Positions 1-9,156 are shown, counted from the first letter of the stretch. The stretch: 62,901 nucleotides of DNA from Bacteroidales bacterium (GCA_016342645.1 JAEINX010000006.1:1-62901); one strand, 5' to 3'. Numbers and translations: made by a program. The notes: generated by a model from the letters alone, not told the origin.

Positions 1-302
1 TTTTGTGGATTATTATTGCAAGAAAATAATATTAAAATGAAAAGAAAAATGTAAACTATTGTTTTAAAAGTGAATATTCTCATTTGTATAAAATTTCATA
101 TTAACAAAGCAAAAATACTAAATCTTTTAAGGTAGGCTGACATAAATTAAAAGTCAGTATATTTATTTTTCTTTTATTTTATACTTTTTTTACAATGTTT
201 ATTTATTGTTTTACGATAATTTTTTAACTTTGTACAATATTTAAATATTGTTTTACGTTATTATCACATAATTAATTAATTTATAAATTTAAAACCCTTA
301 TT
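1..302. other. A/T-rich leader region without a gene
   Basis: I see no convincing reading frame in this very A/T-rich stretch. Its right half holds a promoter-like element and two direct copies of ATTGTTTTACG (205-215 and 247-257) ahead of the DUF2975 gene. The left part may be the 3' or 5' flank of a gene outside the window. Confidence 0.5.
205..257 (+). promoter_or_regulatory. Promoter with flanking direct repeats for the DUF2975/XRE pair
   Basis: TAACTTTG at 225-232 fits the Bacteroidota -7 element TAnnTTTG. An upstream TTG lies at 206-208, a spacing of 16, shorter than ideal. The 11-mer ATTGTTTTACG occurs at 205-215 and again at 247-257, a 42-bp step (about four helical turns), so the copies bracket the -7 element and the predicted start of transcription. 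This is what an operator for the small XRE protein encoded downstream could look like. The binding is inference. Confidence 0.45.
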
Positions 303-935
303 ATGAAAACATTAAAATCTTTTCGTTTTAAAACAATTAATGTAATAATTTATATTACTTTAATTTGTTTAATTTTTGGAATCATTGTTAAAATTTGGGA
401 TGCAACAGACAAAATTGCAATTAATCCCCAAAAACTGGACGATTTAAATATTGAACGACCTATTATCAGGCCATTTAATGATGTGTTTTTTTATTTAAAA
501 TCAGAAGTTTTAAAAAACAATAATGAATTATTTAAAGAAATACAAAAAAATGAATTACTACTTGAAGCCATCACAAGTATTGTTTTTTCGATATTTTTTA
601 TTTTGATAATGCTTCAATTGAAATCCCTTTTTTATTCACTAAAAAACAAAACATTCTTTCTTAAAGAAAATCTTTTTTGTGTTAAAAGAATTTCATACTT
701 GCTATTCTTATGGGTAATTACAGATTTTATTATTTATCAGTGCATTCAATTTTTTATTCCTCTTTCAATAATTGCTGAAAATATAAATTATGTACCTATA
801 AATAAGAATTTGTTTTTAACCTTCTTATTTTCTATTAATTTCAATATGCTTATAGCAGCTTTTGCATTTTATGTAATCTCGGTGGTTTTTCGAGAAGGAT
901 TTAGTTTAAAACAAGAATCGGATTTAACTATTTAA
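303..935 (+). CDS. DUF2975 family membrane protein
   Basis: A 210-residue integral membrane protein with four hydrophobic segments (roughly residues 10-30, 90-110, 128-155 and 165-190) joined by short polar loops. The layout and size fit DUF2975, a family of unknown function that is regularly found next to a small Cro/CI-type regulator. Here that regulator starts 11 bp downstream, so the two are surely co-transcribed. A sensory or immunity-type role for the pair has been guessed in other bacteria but cannot be read from this sequence. The family call rests on topology and the partner gene. Confidence 0.75.
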   Translation: MKTLKSFRFKTINVIIYITLICLIFGIIVKIWDATDKIAINPQKLDDLNIERPIIRPFNDVFFYLKSEVLKNNNELFKEIQKNELLLEAITSIVFSIFFILIMLQLKSLFYSLKNKTFFLKENLFCVKRISYLLFLWVITDFIIYQCIQFFIPLSIIAENINYVPINKNLFLTFLFSINFNMLIAAFAFYVISVVFREGFSLKQESDLTI

Positions 936-946
936 ATATAAGCAAA

Positions 947-1156
947 ATGGCTATAATTATCAATTTGGATGTAATGCTGGCAAAAAGAAAAATGAAGCTA
1001 AATGAATTATCGAAATCAGTAGGTATAACAGTTCCTAATTTGTCAATATTAAAACAAGGGAAGGCAAAAGCTATTAAATTATCTACATTAGATTCCATTT
1101 GCAAAACTTTAGATTGCCAACCCGGAGATATTTTAGAGTTTAGAGACGAAGAATAA
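947..1156 (+). CDS. Small XRE-family transcriptional regulator (YozG-like)
   Basis: A 69-residue protein that is almost entirely one helix-turn-helix domain. Features are the N-terminal MLAKRKMKLNELSKSVGIT, the recognition-helix region around LSILKQGKAKAI, and the typical C-terminal end CKTLDCQPGDILEF seen in YozG/Cro-type regulators. It follows the DUF2975 gene by 11 bp, the standard partner arrangement. The likely role is DNA binding at its own promoter; the repeated ATTGTTTTACG elements upstream of the operon are candidate sites. No effector domain is present. Confidence 0.85.
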   Translation: MAIIINLDVMLAKRKMKLNELSKSVGITVPNLSILKQGKAKAIKLSTLDSICKTLDCQPGDILEFRDEE

Positions 1157-1263
1157 AAAATTCATCTTTTTTATTGTAAAACACTAAGCATAGAAATTAA
1201 AAAATATGTTTATGGCTTTTAATAGAATATATTTTATTTCTAAATCTACATATTATATTAATT

Positions 1264-3072
1264 TCACATAGTTATGCCCATTTGCTTCATTAAAAATGTA
1301 GCATTCAGGTTTTTGGAAATTCCGTTTTTAAGTTTGTAATCGAAAATTAGTTTTTCATTTTCAATTTCAACTTCAAAGCAATGGTTAACAATATTTCGGG
1401 GGTAAATATCTGCGAGACTTCCAAGGGCAAGATCGTGAGTTGCTATTATTCCCGACGAATACAAATTTATAAGTTGTTTAAGGAGTGCTTTTGATCCTTC
1501 TTGTTTGTCTTTTGAATTTGTTCCTTTTAGAATTTCATCAAGGATAATAAACAATCGTTCACCATTATTCAGCTTGCTAATTATTATCTGTAGCCTTTTT
1601 AGCTCAGCATAAAAATAGGATTCGTTTTTTTGCAAGGAATCCTTTGTTCGGATACTCGTGAAAATTTCAACCGGAGTGAATTTAAAAGATTTAGCACAAA
1701 CTGTTGAGCCTGTCATAGCCAAAACCAGATTTACACCAACTGTACGCAAATAGGTGCTTTTGCCAGCCATATTGGCTCCGGTAATGATTAAAAATTGTTT
1801 CCAGTCATTAATAACAAAATCATTATCAACTCTTTCTTTTCTATCAATCAAAGGATGTCCAAGTTCAGTTGAAATTATCTGAAAATCGGATTTTGAAATT
1901 TCAGGGAAAACAGAATTGGGATTATTAAAACGGAAATTTGCAAAAGCGCTTAAAGCATCAAATTCTGCAATAACTTCAAACCAAAGCGGAAGATTTTGCT
2001 TATGTTTTTTTTGCCAGTTTTCCATTCTATAAATCTGCAAAAGGTCCCAAAGCAAAAAAATATTCAGGATTGCACCTACCAACATATTCAGGCGTGCATC
2101 GAAAGCATTTGTAATTTTCGATAATTTTTTAATATAAAAACTTGCGGAATGTTTTTTGTCATAAAGAATCTTTTGGCTTCTTTTTAATAATTCCGAACCA
2201 AAATCATAATTTTCAATTTCCGACAATAATGTTGCATATTTCGACAACAATTGTGATTTTTTGCTTATTTGATTGTGGATTTTATTGCTTCGTCTTAAAT
2301 AAAAACCTGCTATTCCCATTGGAAGCATTAAGTATAAAATCAAGTATGCCAGCTCTATAACATTAAAAGAATATAGAAAAAACATTGAAAATGTAAGAAT
2401 TGGCACAAAAATTATTATGAATTTAAAATGTCCTTTATCAAACATTTTCCTTCCGTTAAGCCAGTCAATAATTTGTTCTTTTTCATCATTATTTTCATGA
2501 ATAGTAAAAGATTTCGCCATAAAATTTTGCCTCCAATCAATCATTTTCGAAAGTTCGGAAACAGCCTCTTGCTTCGATTTAATTCTTTTTGATTTTTTTT
2601 CGGGTTGAGAAAACTCTTGAGCGAGTTTAGATTTTCCGATTGCCGTTGTAGTTCTATTAAAATATTGAAAAATTGATGATTCTCCAAAAATATCAAGATC
2701 GGATGTGAAAGGATGATTATGGTCAATAAATTCCTTGCCATCAGCGAACGAGCTAAAATCTCCATCAATTGCTTTTATTTCATCAATATTAATCTTTACA
2801 AGGTTTTCATAATATTTCTTTTTATTAAAAACAAAAGTGTGCTTTCGTACGAGAAACAGAAACAGAACTAAGGAAACACTTAATGAAACAATTAAAAATA
2901 AAGCATTGGAATTTATCCCAAAATAAACCAAAACAATCCCGGCAAGAAACACAAATAAACGCAGAAATGAAATCCAGGCAAGTTGTTTTTTAATCTTCTG
3001 TAATTTAAAATTGTATTTTTCAAGTCTGGAGGAGTATTCTTTTTTTATTTCATTAATTGAGCTTGGTTTCAT
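1264..3072 (-). CDS. Membrane-associated MutS-family ATPase
   Basis: A 602-residue protein whose C-terminal third is a MutS domain V ATPase. The Walker A segment ITGANMAGKSTYLRTVG lies near residue 430 and the Walker B segment FIILDEILKGTNS near 510, followed by the IATHD switch. The N-terminal MutS mismatch-recognition domain is absent. Instead there are strongly hydrophobic stretches at about residues 30-77 and 215-262 and a shorter one near 330-350, suggesting a membrane-anchored protein. Such MutS-related proteins occur in many Bacteroidota and have no established function, so a role in mismatch repair should not be assumed. It stands alone, transcribed toward the XRE gene. Confidence 0.85.
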   Translation of the reverse strand: MKPSSINEIKKEYSSRLEKYNFKLQKIKKQLAWISFLRLFVFLAGIVLVYFGINSNALFLIVSLSVSLVLFLFLVRKHTFVFNKKKYYENLVKINIDEIKAIDGDFSSFADGKEFIDHNHPFTSDLDIFGESSIFQYFNRTTTAIGKSKLAQEFSQPEKKSKRIKSKQEAVSELSKMIDWRQNFMAKSFTIHENNDEKEQIIDWLNGRKMFDKGHFKFIIIFVPILTFSMFFLYSFNVIELAYLILYLMLPMGIAGFYLRRSNKIHNQISKKSQLLSKYATLLSEIENYDFGSELLKRSQKILYDKKHSASFYIKKLSKITNAFDARLNMLVGAILNIFLLWDLLQIYRMENWQKKHKQNLPLWFEVIAEFDALSAFANFRFNNPNSVFPEISKSDFQIISTELGHPLIDRKERVDNDFVINDWKQFLIITGANMAGKSTYLRTVGVNLVLAMTGSTVCAKSFKFTPVEIFTSIRTKDSLQKNESYFYAELKRLQIIISKLNNGERLFIILDEILKGTNSKDKQEGSKALLKQLINLYSSGIIATHDLALGSLADIYPRNIVNHCFEVEIENEKLIFDYKLKNGISKNLNATFLMKQMGITM

Positions 3073-3194
3073 AATTTCGGACTTTTCCTGATTTCTAAAA
3101 ACAAAGAAAAGTATTTTATCTTGTTACTGAGAATGATTTTTTGTTAAAAATTATTAATTTAATTTTATGGAAGTCAATTTTCAGTAGTATATTT

Positions 3195-3420
3195 CCCTTA
3201 CGGTGGGGTGAACGAAATAGTGTTAATCCGTCCTAATATTTTTATTGATATTTACTTTATAAAACCGTTAAAACGGTTCATTATTTCATATTTCATTAGT
3301 AACCCACGACTTAAGTCGTGGGCTGCTTAGGTCGAGTAATTTCACTAAGCATTTTAATGGTTCATAAATGAACTAACATTTTTTCAAATTAATTTAATTT
3401 AACTCACCCCACCCTTACGG
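3195..3420. repeat. MITE-like palindromic element with inverted ends
   Basis: GGTGGGGTGA at 3202-3211 is matched in inverted orientation by TCACCCCACC at 3404-3413, and the 9-mer CCCTTACGG occurs directly at both outer edges (3195-3203 and 3412-3420). Between them lie a perfect 20-bp palindrome, CCCACGACTTAAGTCGTGGG (3303-3322), and a smaller hairpin, AACCGTT-AA-AACGGTT (3263-3278). No protein is encoded. This looks like a non-autonomous palindromic element, REP- or MITE-like. The stop codon of the Fe-S protein gene lies inside the right-hand CCCTTACGG. Confidence 0.5.
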
Positions 3421-4134
3421 TTTAATTTCTATTCTTCTTCTTTTTCCAATTGGGCAAACCGCAACACATAAACCGCATATTTTTATATCAGTATTTAGTT
3501 TTTGTTTTGCTAATTCACCGCATTTGTCCCTGCATTTATGTGAATCAAAAAACTCATCTCTATGAATGTTTATATTCCACAATTTCCCATTTGCAGCCTT
3601 TGCCGGACATTTTTCAACACAAATATTACATTCCCCACATTTACTATAATTAATAGGAATGGATTCTGTACCGGGATTTTTATTGATCAATATACTTACT
3701 AATCTTAGACGCGGCCCAAATTCATTGGAAATAAACAAAGCTGTTTTTCCAATCCAGCCTAATCCTGCTCTCGTGGCAATCATCTTGTGAGAAACTTCAT
3801 AAGTCAGAGTATTAAAATTTCCCTTAAACTCCTTTTCTGTTATTAATGTAGTTGGTTTTATGATAAGCGAGCTAATGTTGTTTTTTTGCAACTCATTTTT
3901 AATTTTTTCAGCAATCTCCAATAATTGTGAATTTGTAAGCTGGTAGTGCTCAAAATATTCTAAAGTGGGGCCATTTTTAATTGCATCAATTATTTTATCA
4001 TCCAATCTTTTTCCAATAGAAATTCCAAATTGATGGTCTGAAAATTTCTTATTAATCAATCCCCTCAAATCGGCAGTTCCATAAATAAAATCCTCAATAG
4101 GAAATAAATTGTCTTGCAATATTTTACTTATCAT
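3415..4134 (-). CDS. QueG-like double 4Fe-4S cluster protein
   Basis: A 239-residue soluble protein resembling a short epoxyqueuosine reductase (QueG/DUF1730 group). The central part carries the family-like stretch AGLGWIGKTALFIS, and the C-terminal part has two bacterioferredoxin-type cysteine clusters: CGECNICVEKCP near residues 165-176, and CRDKC followed by CGLCVAVCPIG near 200-230. Typical QueG is longer (over 300 residues) with C-terminal HEAT-like repeats, which are missing here, so queuosine synthesis is uncertain. An alternative is a corrinoid-linked or general Fe-S redox protein of the same fold. Its 3' end abuts a palindromic repeat element. Confidence 0.7.
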   Translation of the reverse strand: MISKILQDNLFPIEDFIYGTADLRGLINKKFSDHQFGISIGKRLDDKIIDAIKNGPTLEYFEHYQLTNSQLLEIAEKIKNELQKNNISSLIIKPTTLITEKEFKGNFNTLTYEVSHKMIATRAGLGWIGKTALFISNEFGPRLRLVSILINKNPGTESIPINYSKCGECNICVEKCPAKAANGKLWNINIHRDEFFDSHKCRDKCGELAKQKLNTDIKICGLCVAVCPIGKRRRIEIKP

Positions 4135-4490
4135 TTCTGATTGAATTTGTTTACAAACTGCACCTAAAAAAACTTTGCATGCTCATATTGATTATAAATT
4201 TTTAGACAAAAATAGTAGTTTTATAATTCAATTATTTTTAATATTTTTAGCAAAGCCTTACTACGACCTAAAACCAGAAAGGATTTTAACGAGTTTGAAT
4301 AAATGTGTTTCTAATAAGAAATGCCTGTATTTTAACTATTTTAATGGTTTTTTAATAATTTTATGAATTAATCAAGATAAGATAGTTTATGATTTTTTTT
4401 AAAATAAACGACAATGTATAGGAATAATTTATAAATTCGCTTTTGAGAAAATTTAAACAATAAAAAATATAACAAATTAATACTTGAAAA
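4135..4490. other. Divergent intergenic region, A/T-rich
   Basis: This stretch separates the divergently transcribed Fe-S protein and S9 peptidase genes and must hold both promoters. I see no confident TAnnTTTG match. The open frames across it are low-complexity and rich in Asn, Lys, Ile and Phe, so I do not call a gene. Confidence 0.4.
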
Positions 4491-6590
4491 ATGAAAAAAT
4501 ATTTATCGTTCGTACTGTTAATTGCATTGTTTTCATTAATAAGTTGTGAAGCAGTAGATGAACACAAAAAAACAAAAGACAGCGCTCCATTAATCGGAAA
4601 ACCCGATATTAAATTAAAAAGCGACAGGATGACCCCTGAAGTTTTATGGTCGTTCGGTAGAGTAAGCGATCCACAGGTTTCGCCTGATGGAAAAGCAGTT
4701 TTATATGGAGTTTCTTATTATTCAATTGATCAAAACAAGGGTAACCGTGAATTGTATTCCGTTGACGTAGATGGAAAAAACTACAAACAACTTACAAAAT
4801 CACCAAATAGTGAATATAATGCTATTTGGAGGCCCGATGGTAAAAAAATTGGATTTCTGACCTCCGAGAGCGGTTCTTATCAATTATGGGAAATGGATAC
4901 CAGCGGCGAGGGCCGGACCCAAATTTCAGATATTGAGGGAGGAATCACAGGCTTCAAATATGCTCCCGATCAGAAAAAAATTGTTTATACTAAAGAAGTT
5001 GTTCTTGAAAATAAATTCAAAAATTTATACAAAGGTTTACCTGAAGCTACAGGCCGTTTGATGAATGACGCAATGTACAGGCATTGGGATCAGTGGGTTG
5101 ATTCATATAGCCATGTTTTTGTTGCTGATTATGATGGCAAAAAAGTTTTTAACGACAAAGACCTTATGAAAGATGAACCTTATCAATCGCCTTTAAAACC
5201 CTTTGGTGGCATAGAACAAGTTGAATGGTCAGCCGATAGCAAAGTTGTTGCATATACTTGTAAGAAACTTTACGGCAAAGCGGCCACACTTTCTACTAAC
5301 TCGGCTATTTATTTTTACAATACAGAAACCGGAAAAACCGAGAACATGACCAAAGGAATGATGGGTTTTGATGTTGCACCGGTTTTTTCGCCTAATGGAG
5401 ATTACATGGCTTGGGAAAGCATGGAAAGAGATGGTTATGAATCTGATAAAAATCGTTTATACATTATGAACTTGAAAAACGGCAAGCTTACTTATGCCAC
5501 CGAAGGTTTCGATCAAAATGCCGGAAGCATATGTTGGTCGGCTGATAGTAAAGCGATCTATTTTACCAGCGACTGGCATGGAGCATTTCAGGTTTATAAA
5601 TTCAATTTAAGCACAAAGAAAATTGATCAAATAACCAAAGGTTTACATGATTATCGCAGCGTAACAATTGCCGGCGGGAAACTTATTTCGGCAAAACAGA
5701 CAATGTCATTTCCAACTGAATTATTTTCTATTAACGAAAAAGACGGTTCGGCTGAGCAAATTACTTTTACAAACAAAGATTTACTCGCTAAGCTGACAAT
5801 GGGAAAAACCGAAGAGCGCTGGATAAAAACCCATGATAACAAAGATATGCAAGTTTTTGTGATTTATCCGCCAAATTTCGATAAGAATAAAAAATATCCA
5901 GCAATACTTTATTGCAAGGGAGGGCCTCAAGGTCCGTTAAGTCAAAGTTTCCACTATCGTTGGAATTATCAGATTATGGCTGCTAACGATTATATTATTG
6001 TTGCACCTGCTCGTAGAGGGGTTTCTGGTTTCGGCCAAGCTTGGCAGGAACAGATCAGTGGTGATTATCATGGCAAAAGCATGCAGGATTACTTGACAGC
6101 TATTGATGAACTTGCAAAAGAACCATTTATTGATGAAAATCGGCTTGGGGCTTTAGGAGCAAGTGCAGGAGGTTATGCTGTTTATTATCTTGCCGGAAAT
6201 CATAACAAAAGATTTAAAGCATTTATAGCTCACGACGGAATTTTCAACGAAGAAGCCCAATATCTTGAAACAGAAGAAATGTGGTTCGAAAATTGGGACA
6301 AAGGGGGGCCTTTCTGGGAAGAAAAAAATCGCGTAGCTCGGGAAGCATATGCTCATTCGCCACATAAATTTGTTCAAAATTGGGATACACCTATACTTAT
6401 TATTCATGGTGAACTGGATTACAGAGTTGTATTCACCCAAGGTATGACAGCTTTTAATGCAGCGATATTAAGAGACATTCCGGCAGAATTCCTGTTTTTC
6501 CCCGATGAAAATCATTGGGTATTACAGCCTCAAAACGGTATTCTTTGGCAAAGAACATTTTTTGATTGGTTAGATAAATGGTTGAAGTAA
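4491..6590 (+). CDS. Exported S9 family prolyl oligopeptidase-type peptidase (lipoprotein)
   Basis: A 699-residue secreted serine peptidase. The N-terminus is a lipoprotein signal with lipobox LISC at about residues 16-19, which places it at the cell envelope. The middle carries TolB/DPP-IV-like propeller repeats (for example VSDPQVSPDGKAVLY and VFSPNGDYMAWES). The C-terminal alpha/beta-hydrolase domain has a complete catalytic triad: Ser558 in GASAGGYA, Asp643 in GELDYRV and His675 in DENHW. Such enzymes cut short peptides, often after proline or with dipeptidyl-peptidase activity, and help asaccharolytic Bacteroidota feed on protein. It is a single-gene unit. Confidence 0.92.
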   Translation: MKKYLSFVLLIALFSLISCEAVDEHKKTKDSAPLIGKPDIKLKSDRMTPEVLWSFGRVSDPQVSPDGKAVLYGVSYYSIDQNKGNRELYSVDVDGKNYKQLTKSPNSEYNAIWRPDGKKIGFLTSESGSYQLWEMDTSGEGRTQISDIEGGITGFKYAPDQKKIVYTKEVVLENKFKNLYKGLPEATGRLMNDAMYRHWDQWVDSYSHVFVADYDGKKVFNDKDLMKDEPYQSPLKPFGGIEQVEWSADSKVVAYTCKKLYGKAATLSTNSAIYFYNTETGKTENMTKGMMGFDVAPVFSPNGDYMAWESMERDGYESDKNRLYIMNLKNGKLTYATEGFDQNAGSICWSADSKAIYFTSDWHGAFQVYKFNLSTKKIDQITKGLHDYRSVTIAGGKLISAKQTMSFPTELFSINEKDGSAEQITFTNKDLLAKLTMGKTEERWIKTHDNKDMQVFVIYPPNFDKNKKYPAILYCKGGPQGPLSQSFHYRWNYQIMAANDYIIVAPARRGVSGFGQAWQEQISGDYHGKSMQDYLTAIDELAKEPFIDENRLGALGASAGGYAVYYLAGNHNKRFKAFIAHDGIFNEEAQYLETEEMWFENWDKGGPFWEEKNRVAREAYAHSPHKFVQNWDTPILIIHGELDYRVVFTQGMTAFNAAILRDIPAEFLFFPDENHWVLQPQNGILWQRTFFDWLDKWLK

Positions 6591-6980
6591 AATGTTTTTC
6601 CGATAAAATCATTTGTAAATTATTGCTTGAATTGGCGATATTTCTATTGAGTTCAAAAAACCAGAAGTCTTTCTTTGTTGGTTAGTATTTTTCTACTTTT
6701 ACTTTTTTTGCAAAATTAAAAAAGTTTTTTAGCCATTGGCATTGATACTCGTGGGGAAAGGGATTCAGGTGAAAAATTGGCGTTTTAGGGCAGCCACTAT
6801 TTAGTTAAACCTCAATTAAAACTTCAAAAAGAAGAAAATCCAAGAAACGAAAAATAAAAGAATCAGAAAATCTTTTATCCAATTATCACAATTAATCTTT
6901 TAATAACAATCTAAATTAATTCGTTCCATTAGCGTAATTCGATGATAAAAAATCGAATTCTATAAACAACATATATTTAA
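6591..6980. other. Convergent intergenic region with a dispersed repeat
   Basis: No gene is supported between the convergent peptidase and lipoprotein genes. The segment 6918-6941 (starts AATTCGTTCCATTAGCG) is a 20/24 match to 20659-20682, marking a dispersed repeat. A short hairpin ATTCGAT/ATCGAAT follows it. A hairpin-like ACTTTTTTTGC...AAAAAAGT near 6701-6726 could end transcription of the peptidase gene. Confidence 0.4.
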
Positions 6981-7424
6981 TTATCTATTAGTTCTAAGTC
7001 TAACATTAATATATCCTCCTTTTATCCAATAGCAAGTTTCATCACATTCGCTGGAGTTTTTTTTGGCTTTTATTTTGTCACCGTCAACTGCAATTATTGT
7101 TTTATTCCCGCTTTTATATTTTGCTTCAACCGAATAATATTCATCAACTTTTACCCATAAATAATAATCCTCGCAAATTGCAGTGTCAATATAATCAATA
7201 TTCTGGTCTTCAATTTTTCCTTTATATATTACAAGAGGAACCCATGGGTTTTCGCTGTTGATTGTAACTTTAACGCTTAAGTCGGCCGAATCCGGTTTTA
7301 TCTGATAACATTCCGAGCAATCAAATTTTTCTAATGAAAATTTTGTATTTCTTTCACAGGAAATTAATATTACAATTAACAGTAAAACAAATATATAAAA
7401 GTGTTTCTTGAATTCTATTTTCAT
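6981..7424 (-). CDS. Small lipoprotein of unknown function
   Basis: About 147 residues when started at the methionine directly before KIEFKKH, which gives a clean lipoprotein signal with lipobox LISC. A longer frame opens at 7463 and overlaps the upstream ankyrin gene stop as ATGA, but its extra 13 residues precede a perfect signal peptide, so the downstream start is preferred. The mature part has several cysteines (CSECY, CEDYYLW, CDETCYWIK) that could form disulfides in the periplasm. I do not recognise the family. The tight spacing to the ankyrin gene points to one operon and a shared envelope role. Confidence 0.6.
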   Translation of the reverse strand: MKIEFKKHFYIFVLLLIVILISCERNTKFSLEKFDCSECYQIKPDSADLSVKVTINSENPWVPLVIYKGKIEDQNIDYIDTAICEDYYLWVKVDEYYSVEAKYKSGNKTIIAVDGDKIKAKKNSSECDETCYWIKGGYINVRLRTNR

Positions 7425-7459
7425 ATGTAATAGTATCTTTTTTGTTAGACATAAAATCA

Positions 7460-8875
7460 TCATAAACTAATAAAAGCTTTGTTTTTTTCTTTGTATTTTG
7501 TTGTATTCAAATAAAATCCTATTCCAAAATTTAAACGATGCGGCGAAATAGGCTCCGTATGAAAATTCAAATATTCGTAGCCGAGAAAAATTTTATAAAA
7601 GCCTTTTTTATAAAAAAAATTAATACCCGGAGCAGCTAATAATTTATTTTTAGGTTTTAAAGTGGAACCCCTATAATTGCAAAATGTATATGCCGCTTTT
7701 AATTGTGCATCCAAACCAAAATTACAATTTTCACTAAATGAATAAAGTGAAAAACTTTTTGATAGACTTAGGGTTATCATCGATCGGTGTTCCCAAAATT
7801 GATAAAAAATATTCTTTTCTTTTTCTAACAAAACATTTCTTGTCCAAGGCCTGACATGAAAGCCAAAAAGCAAAATTGTCCTTGTTTTCTCTTCAGCAAA
7901 GCCTATTTCAAGGCCTGTCATAAAATCTTTTGTATTCCCCGAAGAATTTAAATTAACTACAAATTTATTAACATATAATTTATTAACTGTAAATGCACCA
8001 TTCGATTTTAAAATTTCAATAATATCTTTGTTTTTATTAAGCTTTGCAAGTGACAAAGGTTTCAAATAAGGATTTATTTCAACGTTGACGTCTGCACCAT
8101 TGTCGATTAGGATTTTTACAATTTCAACATGATTGTTTTTTATTGCCAAAGATAAAGCATCCATTCCAAAAACATTTTTCTGCAAAACATTGGCACCTTT
8201 ATCTATTAATAATTCAACTATTGAAAAATCACCAATTTGAGAAGCAAACATAAGTGGAGTAAAGCCCTCGTTATCAAAAGCGTTCAGATCAGAACCATTT
8301 CTTATTAATAGTTCAATAATATCATAATCGGAGTTCGTTACTGAAATCATTAAAGGCGTATTGCCCTGAGAATCCTTTTGTTCGATATTCGCACCATAAA
8401 AAATAAGCATATCGCTTAATATAAATTTGTTATTAGCAACGGAATACCATAAAGAAGAGCGATTTACAAAGTCGATTGCATTTATTGAGGCCTCATTTAG
8501 TATCAAATGTTCAACAATTTCTTCATAATTGTTTTTCGCTGCACTAATTAATGCCGTTGTTCCTTCATTAGGTGTTGCATTAACATCAGCACCGTTGAAG
8601 ATTAGAATTTTAACAATTGACAAATATCCACCCTGAGACGCATACATCAAAGGTGTAATTCCTTCATAAGTACTTGCATTTTCATTTGCACCAAGCTTCA
8701 AAAGTTTCAAAACTTTTTTTTCATTTCCTTCATATGCGGCATTTAATAATTCAAAATTTAGTTCATCTTCCGAAAGAAATTTTGCTTTTTGTAAACTATC
8801 ATTTTCCTGAGAAATAAGCACTTTGGACAGAATAAGAAATGAAATAAAAATTATGTAGATTGGTTTTCCTATCAT
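7460..8875 (-). CDS. Exported ankyrin-repeat protein with C-terminal barrel-like domain
   Basis: A 471-residue protein with an N-terminal signal peptide (hydrophobic core IYIIFISFLILSKVLIS). About eight ankyrin repeats fill residues 38-300, recognisable by repeated patterns such as GITPLMYASQGGYLSIVKIL and GFTPLMFASQIGDFSIVELL. The last 165 residues change character, alternating short hydrophobic and polar strands (for example TRTILLFGFHVRPW and RLNFGIGFYL). They look like an eight-strand outer-membrane barrel rather than more repeats. If so, ankyrin repeats are presented in the periplasm by an outer-membrane anchor. The barrel assignment is inference from strand pattern only. The lipoprotein gene follows immediately. 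Confidence 0.8.
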   Translation of the reverse strand: MIGKPIYIIFISFLILSKVLISQENDSLQKAKFLSEDELNFELLNAAYEGNEKKVLKLLKLGANENASTYEGITPLMYASQGGYLSIVKILIFNGADVNATPNEGTTALISAAKNNYEEIVEHLILNEASINAIDFVNRSSLWYSVANNKFILSDMLIFYGANIEQKDSQGNTPLMISVTNSDYDIIELLIRNGSDLNAFDNEGFTPLMFASQIGDFSIVELLIDKGANVLQKNVFGMDALSLAIKNNHVEIVKILIDNGADVNVEINPYLKPLSLAKLNKNKDIIEILKSNGAFTVNKLYVNKFVVNLNSSGNTKDFMTGLEIGFAEEKTRTILLFGFHVRPWTRNVLLEKEKNIFYQFWEHRSMITLSLSKSFSLYSFSENCNFGLDAQLKAAYTFCNYRGSTLKPKNKLLAAPGINFFYKKGFYKIFLGYEYLNFHTEPISPHRLNFGIGFYLNTTKYKEKNKAFISL

Positions 8876-9015
8876 AATAATAAATTAATTCAAAAGCCAT
8901 AATAAATAACAATTTTTATACCATCATAATTAAAAATAAAAAAAAATCTTTGGTCGTTTGATTATCATTATATTGTAATTCAACGGTCATTTCAGTAGTA
9001 TAAGTTATTTTCTAT

Positions 9016-9069
9016 ATTTCCCTTATTTCCCTTATTTCCCTTATTTCCCTTATTTCCCATGTTCCCCTT
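9016..9069. repeat. Tandem array of six 9-bp units (ATTTCCCTT)
   Basis: Six adjoining 9-bp units fill 9016-9069: four perfect ATTTCCCTT, then ATTTCCCAT and GTTCCCCTT. They lie in the divergent gap between the ankyrin gene and the GH130-receiver gene, 88 bp before the latter. A diverged nine-unit array of the same repeat is found on the other side of the GH130 gene (11140-11220). The array is preceded at 8990-9002 by TTTCAGTAGTATA, which also occurs at 3179-3191. Confidence 0.9.
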
Positions 9070-9156
9070 ACATACTCAAAAAGAAATTATCACTTTCAAT
9101 TTAATAGATCCGTAACAAATTTCTTATATTGCAAATAATTTTAAAATCATTATTCT

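Noticed and set aside
3195..3420. The palindromic element considered as a complete insertion sequence
   Set aside because: It is only about 220 bp, encodes no transposase, and no clear target-site duplication beyond the 9-bp edge repeat can be shown from one copy.
4175..4366. A 63-residue plus-strand frame ahead of the S9 peptidase gene
   Set aside because: Low-complexity Phe/Ile/Asn/Lys content, no homology I recognise, and it covers the region where both divergent promoters must lie.
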